A stretch of 64,000 nucleotides of DNA from Polynucleobacter sp. MWH-S4W17 (GTDB taxonomy: Bacteria; Pseudomonadota; Gammaproteobacteria; Burkholderiales; Burkholderiaceae). The notes below the pieces were generated by a model, which had not been told where the DNA came from, ran no database searches, and worked only from the letters and a program-made list of their open reading frames with translations. Shown piece by piece: positions 57,499-64,000 of the stretch. The stretch spans positions 1,798,001 to 1,862,000 of the forward strand of contig NZ_CP061295.1 in NCBI RefSeq assembly GCF_018687535.1, in the 5' to 3' direction. Made by a program: the position numbers and the translations under genes. Each line of letters begins with the position of its first letter. Position 1 is the stretch's first letter.

Positions 57499-58407
57499 AT
57501 GTCATACACACTCACTGGAAAACTCGTCGTCGCGATCTCTTCGCGCGCCCTGTTTGATTTCGAAGAAGAAAATCGCATCTTCGAATCGACCGATGACAGC
57601 GCTTATATGAAGTTGCAGTTAGAGCGCCTCAGTGAGGCCGCTCAAAAAGGGGTGGCATTCCCCTTGGTCAAGAAACTCCTCGCTTTTAATGATGAAGGTG
57701 AGCAACGTGTCGAAGTAGTCATTCTTTCTCGCAACGATCCAGTCAGTGGTCTGCGTGTATTCCGCTCTGCCGAACATCATGGCCTCCATCTTGAGCGTGG
57801 CGTATTTACCAGAGGTAGACCTCCGTATCATTATTTGCGCTCTCTACATGCCAATCTCTTCTTGTCTGCAAATGAAGATGATGTGCGAGCAACGATTGAT
57901 GCAGGCTTTCCTGCCGCTCGTGTGTATCCAGAGTCCAGCAAAACCGCTGAGTCTCATCCTAATGAAATCCGTATTGCATTTGACGGAGACGCCGTCCTTT
58001 TTTCTGATGAAGCCGAACAAGTCTTCCAAAAAAAAGGTCTTGAAGCCTTTGTTGACCACGAAAGCAAGAAGGTCGATATTCCCTTGCCTCCCGGCCCATT
58101 CAAGCCCTTACTAGAGGCCTTACATAGACTGCAACGCTCCACTAGTGAAAACGGTATGCGCATTCGTACCGCATTAGTTACAGCACGCTCTGCACCCGCC
58201 CATGAACGAGCCATTCGCACACTGATGGCTTGGGGTATTGATGTAGATGAAGCAATGTTCTTAGGCGGCCTCTCGAAGAGCGAGTTTTTGCGAGAATTCG
58301 AACCAGACTTTTTCTTTGATGATCAAACCGGTCACTGCCAGTCAGCTGCGTCTGTAGCACCAACGGGCCACGTGGTATCTGGCGTATCAAATAAACCTAA
58401 GAAGTAA
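57499..58407 (+). CDS. 5'-nucleotidase (NT5C1-like family)
   Basis: A 302-aa protein of the bacterial 5'-nucleotidase family related to cytosolic NT5C1. It starts TGKLVVAISSRALFDFEEEN, with HGLHLERGVFTRGRPPYHYL, EIRIAFDGDAVLFSDEAE (HAD-like DxD) and FFDDQTGHCQSA near the end. It probably dephosphorylates nucleoside monophosphates in the cytosol. It lies 12 bases after ilvA and 13 before queF, likely in one operon although the three functions are not obviously related. Confidence 0.88.
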   Translation: MSYTLTGKLVVAISSRALFDFEEENRIFESTDDSAYMKLQLERLSEAAQKGVAFPLVKKLLAFNDEGEQRVEVVILSRNDPVSGLRVFRSAEHHGLHLERGVFTRGRPPYHYLRSLHANLFLSANEDDVRATIDAGFPAARVYPESSKTAESHPNEIRIAFDGDAVLFSDEAEQVFQKKGLEAFVDHESKKVDIPLPPGPFKPLLEALHRLQRSTSENGMRIRTALVTARSAPAHERAIRTLMAWGIDVDEAMFLGGLSKSEFLREFEPDFFFDDQTGHCQSAASVAPTGHVVSGVSNKPKK

Positions 58408-58420
58408 GTGAAATACTGTA

Positions 58421-59248
58421 ATGGCAACCTTACCCCTCGGACAATCAACGCAATACCCAGATCAATATGATCCGAGTGTGCTGTTTCCCATCCCCAGATC
58501 TGAGAACAGAAAGAAGTTGGGCCTTAAAGAAGATCAAGCCCTACCCTTTGTTGGTGTTGATCTATGGAACGCCTTTGAGCTGAGCTGGCTTAATCAAAAA
58601 GGTAAACCGCAGATTGCTTTGGCGGAGTTTCAGATTCCTGCAGACTCACCGAACATGATTGAGTCTAAATCTTTCAAGCTTTATCTCAACAGCCTTAACA
58701 GCGCACGCTTTGAAGATGAGAATGAAGTTAAAGAGCGCCTCATTACAGATTTATCTGCAGTTGCTGGCAGCAAGATCACCACCCGCATTAACCCAACAGA
58801 AGTGGTCTCTAAAAAGGGAATGCGAGAAATGGGTGGCATTTTGATGGATCGGCTCGATATTGAGATTGATCCAAACCTACCAGCAGACCCAAGCCTACTG
58901 GGTGTTAATGAATCCTTTGGCCCTATTGAACAATGCTTGGTTTCGCATCTATTGAAATCCAACTGTCCCGTTACTGGCCAGCCAGACTGGGCGAGCGTAC
59001 AGATTCGTTATCAAGGACGTCCAATTTTGGAAGAGGGTTTATTACGCTACCTCATTGGCTTTAGGCAGTTGGGTGAGTTCCACGAGCATTGCGTGGAAAC
59101 CATCTTTACTGATATCAAGCATCAGTGCAAACCAGAGAAACTTTCTGTCTATGCGCGCTACACAAGACGCGGCGGTTTAGATATCAATCCATTCCGTACT
59201 GACTACAACTCCCCTTGGCCAGAAAATATTCGACACGCACGTCAATAA
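58421..59248 (+). CDS. queF: NADPH-dependent 7-cyano-7-deazaguanine reductase QueF
   Basis: A 275-aa T-fold enzyme (type II, two halves in one chain) that reduces the nitrile preQ0 to preQ1 for queuosine in tRNA. The catalytic cysteine C182 is in KSNCPVTGQPDWASVQIRYQG (motif read in parts). The N-terminal half contains the QueF signature ESKSFKLYLNSLN, and GEFHEHCVETIFTDI supplies substrate-binding residues. Length equals the E. coli type. It is the last gene of the ilvA unit and convergent with the gene at 59257. Confidence 0.96.
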   Translation: MATLPLGQSTQYPDQYDPSVLFPIPRSENRKKLGLKEDQALPFVGVDLWNAFELSWLNQKGKPQIALAEFQIPADSPNMIESKSFKLYLNSLNSARFEDENEVKERLITDLSAVAGSKITTRINPTEVVSKKGMREMGGILMDRLDIEIDPNLPADPSLLGVNESFGPIEQCLVSHLLKSNCPVTGQPDWASVQIRYQGRPILEEGLLRYLIGFRQLGEFHEHCVETIFTDIKHQCKPEKLSVYARYTRRGGLDINPFRTDYNSPWPENIRHARQ

Positions 59249-59256
59249 GTCAAAAC

Positions 59257-60492
59257 TTAAGGCGTCGTAGTCTGGATGCTTACTTGTGCGGGCTTGCCAT
59301 ATATCTTTTCCAGATTTGTATGAATACTTGGGGCCTGAGAAAAGCAGCTATTTACTAAAGCTGGGTTCAAGTACCAGCCTACATAGCCTTTTGCCTCATC
59401 AATAAATGACTTCATCACAATTGCACTGTCAACGTCATCAAGACCTGCTGACTTCAATTTCGATAAGGCAATGGAGCAGGCGCGAGTGAGATCGGCCCCC
59501 TCCACTTTTGTCACTTGCTGCAAAAGACTTGGCGCTGAACTATTTAAGAGTTGCATAAAGTTTTGACTAGAACCAGGCACCTGGAAATTTAAAATATAGT
59601 CTGAAGACAGGTTTTCACGGCTAGCCAAATCCTCAATGTTTGCCACTGTTGGATAGAAGATACTTCTAAAGTATTGAACTTCTAACTTTACTGTGAACAT
59701 TAATTGCTTATCTGCTTTAGGATCTTTTTGTAGTTGCTGAATTTGTTTATCCGTCAGACTACTTACGCTTTGATCAACCTTATATACAGGGATTTGCACT
59801 GCGCTAATTCCTCGACGCAACTCTGACCAGCTAAATGTCACGGGCACTTTTGCATCAATCATTCCCTGCAAAAGGCTATTGGCTTTCTTCTGGGTATCGC
59901 TCATCACTGAATTACCAATGGTTGCTGAAATACCCCCAATCGCCGCTGCTGATCCACCTGTGGCAACCATTGCTGCGGCGCCAAGAAGTAATTTTGCAGA
60001 ACCTACAAAGTCTTGATTTGAATCATTCGAGCTTCTGACATTCAGGACCAAAGATAGATTTCCTGGATTAAATACTGAGTAAGCACCAAGACTGGTGATT
60101 GGCACTATCTGCAATGGTGTAGTGCTCAGAGAAGAGCACTCAGAGCCGCTATCCCTGCCATCAAAAGTCCCAATTGGAATGTCTACTTTATCAAGCTTGC
60201 TCTTAAACCCATAGGTAACAACCGATAGAACAAGCTGAGTTTTATCCGATCCCCAGAAACTACGACTAGCCATCTGCGTGCATGTATTAACTGGAATCAC
60301 TTCAGAAGTAATTGTTAGGTAGCCGTCATTGCCCCGTCCTTCTTGCAACCATTCGGGAGAGTCTCCTTTAACAAAGGAAGGGTTCATATCCGGAAAGAAG
60401 AAGGGTGCACCATAAGACAAGCTAGGTATGATGGCCGCAAGCACTACCGCGCATAGTAAAAAGACTAACTGCCTTATTCCTCTGATATTCAT
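59257..60492 (-). CDS. exported protein of unknown function
   Basis: A 411-aa protein I do not recognise. It has a signal peptide (hydrophobic LVFLLCAVVLAAIIPSL, cleavage near residue 29). The mature protein is likely periplasmic or surface-associated. A Gly/Ala-rich hydrophobic stretch near residues 163-190 (LLLGAAAMVATGGSAAAIGG) could be a membrane-inserting or flexible segment, and it is followed by a polar region with KQIQQLQKDPKADKQ. Four cysteines are spread through the mature part. Conserved neighbours on both sides (queF, ssb) make it look like an insertion into a housekeeping region. Function unknown. Confidence 0.7.
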   Translation of the reverse strand: MNIRGIRQLVFLLCAVVLAAIIPSLSYGAPFFFPDMNPSFVKGDSPEWLQEGRGNDGYLTITSEVIPVNTCTQMASRSFWGSDKTQLVLSVVTYGFKSKLDKVDIPIGTFDGRDSGSECSSLSTTPLQIVPITSLGAYSVFNPGNLSLVLNVRSSNDSNQDFVGSAKLLLGAAAMVATGGSAAAIGGISATIGNSVMSDTQKKANSLLQGMIDAKVPVTFSWSELRRGISAVQIPVYKVDQSVSSLTDKQIQQLQKDPKADKQLMFTVKLEVQYFRSIFYPTVANIEDLASRENLSSDYILNFQVPGSSQNFMQLLNSSAPSLLQQVTKVEGADLTRACSIALSKLKSAGLDDVDSAIVMKSFIDEAKGYVGWYLNPALVNSCFSQAPSIHTNLEKIYGKPAQVSIQTTTP

Positions 60493-60554
60493 ATGGGCAT
60501 TTTAAGGTCAATAGTGAATGTCAGATTTACATACACCCAAGAATCCCGATCACA

Positions 60555-60587
60555 TAAAAGAAAACCCCAATAACTAATTGGGGTTTT
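60555..60587 (-). terminator. intrinsic terminator of ssb
   Basis: Ten-base stem AAAACCCCAA / TTGGGGTTTT (60561-60570 with 60578-60587), seven-base loop, followed on the minus strand by CTTTTATG. It lies 44 bases after the ssb stop. The remainder of the 138-base gap to the unknown exported gene should hold that gene's promoter, but no convincing boxes are visible. Confidence 0.75.
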
Positions 60588-60630
60588 CCTGGTTTTTAGT
60601 AAAAACTACTTACTAGGCATTCCGAAGTTA

Positions 60631-61086
60631 TTAAAACGGAATATCGTCGTCCATTGCGCCTAATGATGCAGCGTTTGATGCTGCTGGGGCAGACTGCTCA
60701 GCCGGCTTTGAGCGGCTATAGCTCTCGCCACCATCACCACTTCCACCTACTGGCTTGCCACCAAGCATTTGCATTGTTTCTGCAACGATCTCTGTGGAAT
60801 ACTTTTCTTGGCCACTAGCGTCAGTCCATTTGCGTGTGCGCAAACGACCTTCAACATAAACCTGCGAACCTTTTTTGAGGTACTGACCAGCGATTTCTGC
60901 AAGCTTGCCAAAGAATGCAACACGGTGCCATTCTGTGGTTTCTTTCATTTCGTTAGTTTGTTTGTCTTTGTAGCGATCAGATGTTGCTACTGAGATGTTT
61001 GTAACTGCGTCGCCACTTGGCATATAACGCGTCTCTGGATCACGTCCTACGTTACCTACGATGATGACCTTATTTACCGAAGCCAT
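60631..61086 (-). CDS. ssb: single-stranded DNA-binding protein
   Basis: A 151-aa SSB. The OB-fold (about 1-110) starts [19 protein letters not shown] and contains [14 protein letters not shown] and [16 protein letters not shown] flexible Gly/Ser-rich linker leads to the acidic C-terminal tip MDDDIPF, which docks partner proteins. It is preceded by GGGAG at a good distance and closed by a terminator. The uvrA-MFS-ssb order is common in betaproteobacteria. Confidence 0.97.
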   Translation of the reverse strand: MASVNKVIIVGNVGRDPETRYMPSGDAVTNISVATSDRYKDKQTNEMKETTEWHRVAFFGKLAEIAGQYLKKGSQVYVEGRLRTRKWTDASGQEKYSTEIVAETMQMLGGKPVGGSGDGGESYSRSKPAEQSAPAASNAASLGAMDDDIPF

Positions 61087-61167
61087 GTTGTCTCCCGAAG
61101 AAAAATACTACTGTTATTACTGCTAAAAAATAAACTGCTCGCTTTAATATAATCAATGAAGCTGCGG

Positions 61168-62352
61168 TTATGTCGTTGTGCTTACATCCTTGGAACCTGA
61201 TGCTCTCGTTGGCATTTCACCCATCGACCAAGCAATTATAAGCCAGCAAACGAGGAGTGCTGCACCCATGGCAAAGACCGATAAATCACCGTGGCTATCC
61301 ATCAAATAACCCCCAATGACCGCCCCTGAAAACAAGCCAATGGATTGCGTAGTGTTGTAAACACCTAATGCAGTGCCCTTGGATTCTTTAGCAAAACGAG
61401 ACACCAAAGAAGGTTGTAAGGCCTCGAGTAGATTGAAGCCTACAAAATACACTAGTAGCGCAATTGCAATCGTCATGACTGAATTGGCTTGCGTAAAAAT
61501 CAATTCTGCAACCAGCAATAAAACAATCGCAACTAACAAAATGGTTCTTAACTTCTGCTTCTTTTCACCATAGATAATGGCGGGTGCCATGAAGACAAAT
61601 GACAGTAGTACTACAGGAAGATAAATTTCCCAGTGTGAAGAAAGTGGCAATCCCGCCTGCACCAAGAGTCTAGGAACCACCAAGAACATCGCAACTTGAG
61701 TTGCATGTAATACAAATACACCGAGATTCAAGCGCATCAAGTCCGGACGAAAGAAAACTTCTTTCAATGAAGCTTGTTGCACTTTCGCTTCAGGCTTACT
61801 CGTTGGCAAAACGTAATAAGTCACAAACATCGCAATCACACCCAACACTGCCAGAACGATAAAAATTCCGCTCAGACTAATCGCTCGATAAATCGGGGCG
61901 GCAATCACTAAAGACAAAGCAAACGAGAGGGCAATACTGCCACCTACCAATGCCATAGCTCGAGTGCGAACCTGCTCGCGAGTCAAATCCGCTACCCATG
62001 CAGAAATCGCCGCTGAGACGGCCCCAGCCCCCATAATCCCGCGGCCAATCGCAATCCAAAGCAAATCATCTTTGGCGGCACAAATTAAAGCTCCAGCCAC
62101 AAACAGGGATAGACCCCATAAAACAACGGGTTTACGCCCAATTCGGTCCGATAAACGGCCTAAAGGGATGTAAAAACAGGCCTGAACAATATTAAAGATT
62201 CCGAGAGTCAAGCCGACCCAAAGTGCGTGCTCACCACCCGGCAAGCCACGCGCATGGAGGCTAAAGATGGGCAGTAGCAAGAATAGGCCCAGCATACGGA
62301 GGCCAAATATGCCTGCTAAGGCCAGAGTGGAGCGAAGTTCAGAAGGATTCAT
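61168..62352 (-). CDS. MFS transporter (YajR-like)
   Basis: A 394-aa, 12-helix major-facilitator protein. Helix 1 region FGLRMLGLFLLLPIFSLHARGL and the loop motif GRLSDRIGRKPVV (motif A) are clear; GIMGAGAVSAAISAWVADLT is helix 4. The C-terminal half includes VGFNLLEALQPSLVSRFA and a GVYNTTQSIGLFSGAVIGG segment. It belongs to the drug:H+ antiporter branch (12 TMS), near YajR but without the C-terminal YAM domain. Substrate unknown. It lies between ssb and divergent uvrA, 37 bases from uvrA's start. Confidence 0.87.
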   Translation of the reverse strand: MNPSELRSTLALAGIFGLRMLGLFLLLPIFSLHARGLPGGEHALWVGLTLGIFNIVQACFYIPLGRLSDRIGRKPVVLWGLSLFVAGALICAAKDDLLWIAIGRGIMGAGAVSAAISAWVADLTREQVRTRAMALVGGSIALSFALSLVIAAPIYRAISLSGIFIVLAVLGVIAMFVTYYVLPTSKPEAKVQQASLKEVFFRPDLMRLNLGVFVLHATQVAMFLVVPRLLVQAGLPLSSHWEIYLPVVLLSFVFMAPAIIYGEKKQKLRTILLVAIVLLLVAELIFTQANSVMTIAIALLVYFVGFNLLEALQPSLVSRFAKESKGTALGVYNTTQSIGLFSGAVIGGYLMDSHGDLSVFAMGAALLVCWLIIAWSMGEMPTRASGSKDVSTTT

Positions 62353-62389
62353 GGGAAAGAGCTATATTAACAAGTTACGCTAAAAAATC

Positions 62390-64000
62390 ATGAATAACGA
62401 AATCAAGATCCGCGGTGCCCGCACCCACAACCTCAAAAACATCAATCTAGACATCCCTAGAGAGAAACTCGTCGTCCTTACTGGCTTATCTGGCTCAGGC
62501 AAAAGCTCATTGGCTTTTGACACGCTGTATGCAGAAGGTCAACGCCGCTACGTGGAATCTCTCTCAGCTTATGCCCGCCAGTTTTTGCAACTCATGGAAA
62601 AGCCAGATGTCGATACGATTGAAGGGCTTTCACCAGCGATTTCGATTGAACAAAAAGCCACCAGCCATAACCCTCGCTCCACCGTGGGTACCGTTACTGA
62701 AATTCATGATTACTTGCGTTTGTTATTTGCCCGCGCAGGCACGCCCCATTGTCCAGACCACGATCTACCTTTAGAAGCACAAAGCGTTTCTCAAATGGTC
62801 GATACCGTACTCTCAATGCCTGAAGATACGAAGTTGATGATTTTGGCTCCAGTAGTGAGCGAACGCAAAGGTGAATTCGTTGACCTCTTTCAAGACCTGC
62901 AGGCACAAGGCTTTGTGCGCTTTCGTGTGCGCTCTGGTGGTGGTACAGCAAACGTAGCAAAAGCCGAGATTTTTGAAGTGGATCAATTACCAGCGCTCAA
63001 AAAGAATGATAAGCATTCGATTGAAGTAGTGGTTGACCGCATCAAGGTACGTCCCGATATTCAGCAACGTTTGGCAGAATCTTTTGAGACAGCCCTACGT
63101 TTGGCGGATGGCAAAGCCATGATCGTCGATATGGATACTGGCAAAGAGATGATTTTCTCCAGCAAGTTTGCTTGCCCAGTTTGCTCATACTCTTTACAAG
63201 AATTAGAGCCGCGTCTCTTCTCTTTTAATAACCCGATGGGCGCCTGCCCTTCCTGTGATGGCCTGGGTCACCAGTCTTTCTTTGACCCAAAGCGCATCGT
63301 TGCGCATCCTGATTTGTCACTCGCCTCTGGTGCCATTAAGGGGTGGGATCGCCGCAATCAGTTCTACTTCAAACTACTTCAAACCCTAGCTAAGCATGGC
63401 GGCTTTGATGTGGAGAAGCCATTTGAGACGCTGAACAAAAAGCAGCAAGATCTGATTCTCTTGGGCTCTGGCGATGTCACTATTCCTTTCGAATACATCA
63501 ACGAGCGTGGCAAGAACAGCATTCGTGAACATGCCTTCGAAGGCATTGTTGCCAACTTTGAAAGACGCTATCGCGAAACCGATTCCATGACAGTTCGTGA
63601 AGAACTATCGCGCTATCAAAATGTTCAAACTTGTCCTGAATGTAATGGCAGCCGTTTACGCAAAGAAGCTCGCTTTGTCAAAGTGGGTGAGAAGAAACAA
63701 TCTCGTGCGATATACGAGATCAGCGCCCTACCACTAAAAGAAGCAAAAGAATATTTCGAGACCCTTGAGCTCAAGGGTGCCAAACGAGAAATCGCTGACA
63801 AGATTGTTAAAGAGATTGGCGCACGTCTACGCTTCTTAAATGATGTAGGCCTAGACTACCTTTCACTCGAGCGTAGTGCCGACACTCTTTCTGGCGGTGA
63901 AGCCCAACGTATTCGCCTAGCAAGCCAGATTGGCTCTGGCTTAACGGGGGTGATGTATGTATTGGACGAACCTTCAATTGGCCTGCATCAACGCGATAAC
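62390..64000 (+). CDS. uvrA: excinuclease ABC subunit A (C-terminal part beyond window)
   Basis: First 537 codons of UvrA, the damage-sensing ATPase of nucleotide-excision repair; the right window edge cuts it. Visible: Walker [16 protein letters not shown] (about residues 28-42), the first zinc module [14 protein letters not shown] and CPSCDGLG (about 263-295), CPECNGSRL (about 415), ABC signature [13 protein letters not shown] (about 500) and Walker [12 protein letters not shown] (about 522). The second ATPase half is missing from view. No LexA-type SOS box is recognisable in the 37-base gap upstream, though one inside the divergent MFS gene cannot be excluded. Confidence 0.97.
   Translation, partial: MNNEIKIRGARTHNLKNINLDIPREKLVVLTGLSGSGKSSLAFDTLYAEGQRRYVESLSAYARQFLQLMEKPDVDTIEGLSPAISIEQKATSHNPRSTVGTVTEIHDYLRLLFARAGTPHCPDHDLPLEAQSVSQMVDTVLSMPEDTKLMILAPVVSERKGEFVDLFQDLQAQGFVRFRVRSGGGTANVAKAEIFEVDQLPALKKNDKHSIEVVVDRIKVRPDIQQRLAESFETALRLADGKAMIVDMDTGKEMIFSSKFACPVCSYSLQELEPRLFSFNNPMGACPSCDGLGHQSFFDPKRIVAHPDLSLASGAIKGWDRRNQFYFKLLQTLAKHGGFDVEKPFETLNKKQQDLILLGSGDVTIPFEYINERGKNSIREHAFEGIVANFERRYRETDSMTVREELSRYQNVQTCPECNGSRLRKEARFVKVGEKKQSRAIYEISALPLKEAKEYFETLELKGAKREIADKIVKEIGARLRFLNDVGLDYLSLERSADTLSGGEAQRIRLASQIGSGLTGVMYVLDEPSIGLHQRDN

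Noticed and set aside
62340..62400. LexA-type SOS box for uvrA
   Set aside because: No CTGT-N8-ACAG-like sequence is visible between the MFS gene and uvrA.
1..64000. CRISPR array, insertion sequence, prophage, tRNA or rRNA genes
   Set aside because: Reading through all intergenic gaps shows none: no regular spacer-repeat pattern, transposase motif or cloverleaf.

Overview
The window looks like a chromosomal segment of a betaproteobacterium of the family Burkholderiaceae, most likely Polynucleobacter or a close relative. This is inferred from gene content and order (lptD-surA-pdxA-rsmA opposite amgK-murU, ubiE/ubiJ/ubiB followed by aspS, uvrA-MFS-ssb), from AT-richer composition than Ralstonia or Cupriavidus, and from very tight packing. 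I see no insertion sequence, prophage, CRISPR array, tRNA or rRNA. Almost every base is coding; the only gaps above 300 bases are 39139-39547 (rplM leader plus a probable small RNA) and 39971-40336 (RNase P RNA).

Left part (1-8.3 kb): a truncated MHS-type MFS transporter, a TRIC/YicG-like channel, maleylacetoacetate isomerase, an AEC permease, a gamma-carbonic-anhydrase-like protein, a small exported Rap1a/Tai-like protein, a glycine-zipper lipoprotein, an OsmC peroxidase, a rhodanese and a Na+/H+ antiporter. From 7.0 to 15.7 kb runs a co-directional block for tRNA/rRNA maturation and the envelope: miaB, ybeY, corC, lnt, glyQ, glyS, gmhB, plsC. The phoH gene usually found between miaB and ybeY is absent.

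Centre (15.7-31.1 kb): lptD-surA-pdxA-rsmA reads leftward. Divergent from it, amgK-murU-pepP-ubiH-like reads rightward, followed by dusB-fis, purH and ruvCAB. With anmK at 35.5 kb, the window holds three of the four steps by which anhydro-MurNAc is recycled to UDP-MurNAc, bypassing de novo synthesis.

31.1-34.2 kb is the most accessory-looking part: a large autotransporter with a repeat-rich passenger, a translationally coupled Cys-rich lipoprotein, and a divergent small secreted protein, none with a known specific function. Then follow tyrS, anmK, erpA, argC, rpsI-rplM.

The most interesting non-coding element is at 39296-39460: a sigma70-like promoter with 17-bp spacing, a roughly 100-nt structured transcript with two CCTCC (anti-Shine-Dalgarno) motifs, a strong intrinsic terminator, and an FNR-like box (TTGAC-N4-ATCAA) just upstream of the -35. 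It looks like an unannotated, possibly oxygen-regulated small RNA, next to an OsmC gene and rnpB.

Right part (40.3-64 kb): a long leftward series (1279-aa FAD/Fe-S oxidoreductase, DUF971, ubiE, Tim44-like, ubiJ, ubiB, DUF502, aspS, nudB, Atm1-type ABC exporter, glycerate kinase, pyrC, rnpB), then rightward ilvA, a 5'-nucleotidase and queF, and finally an unknown exported protein, ssb, an MFS transporter and the divergent, truncated uvrA. Most genes are housekeeping and conserved. All functional calls come from motif recognition by eye; no database search was possible.
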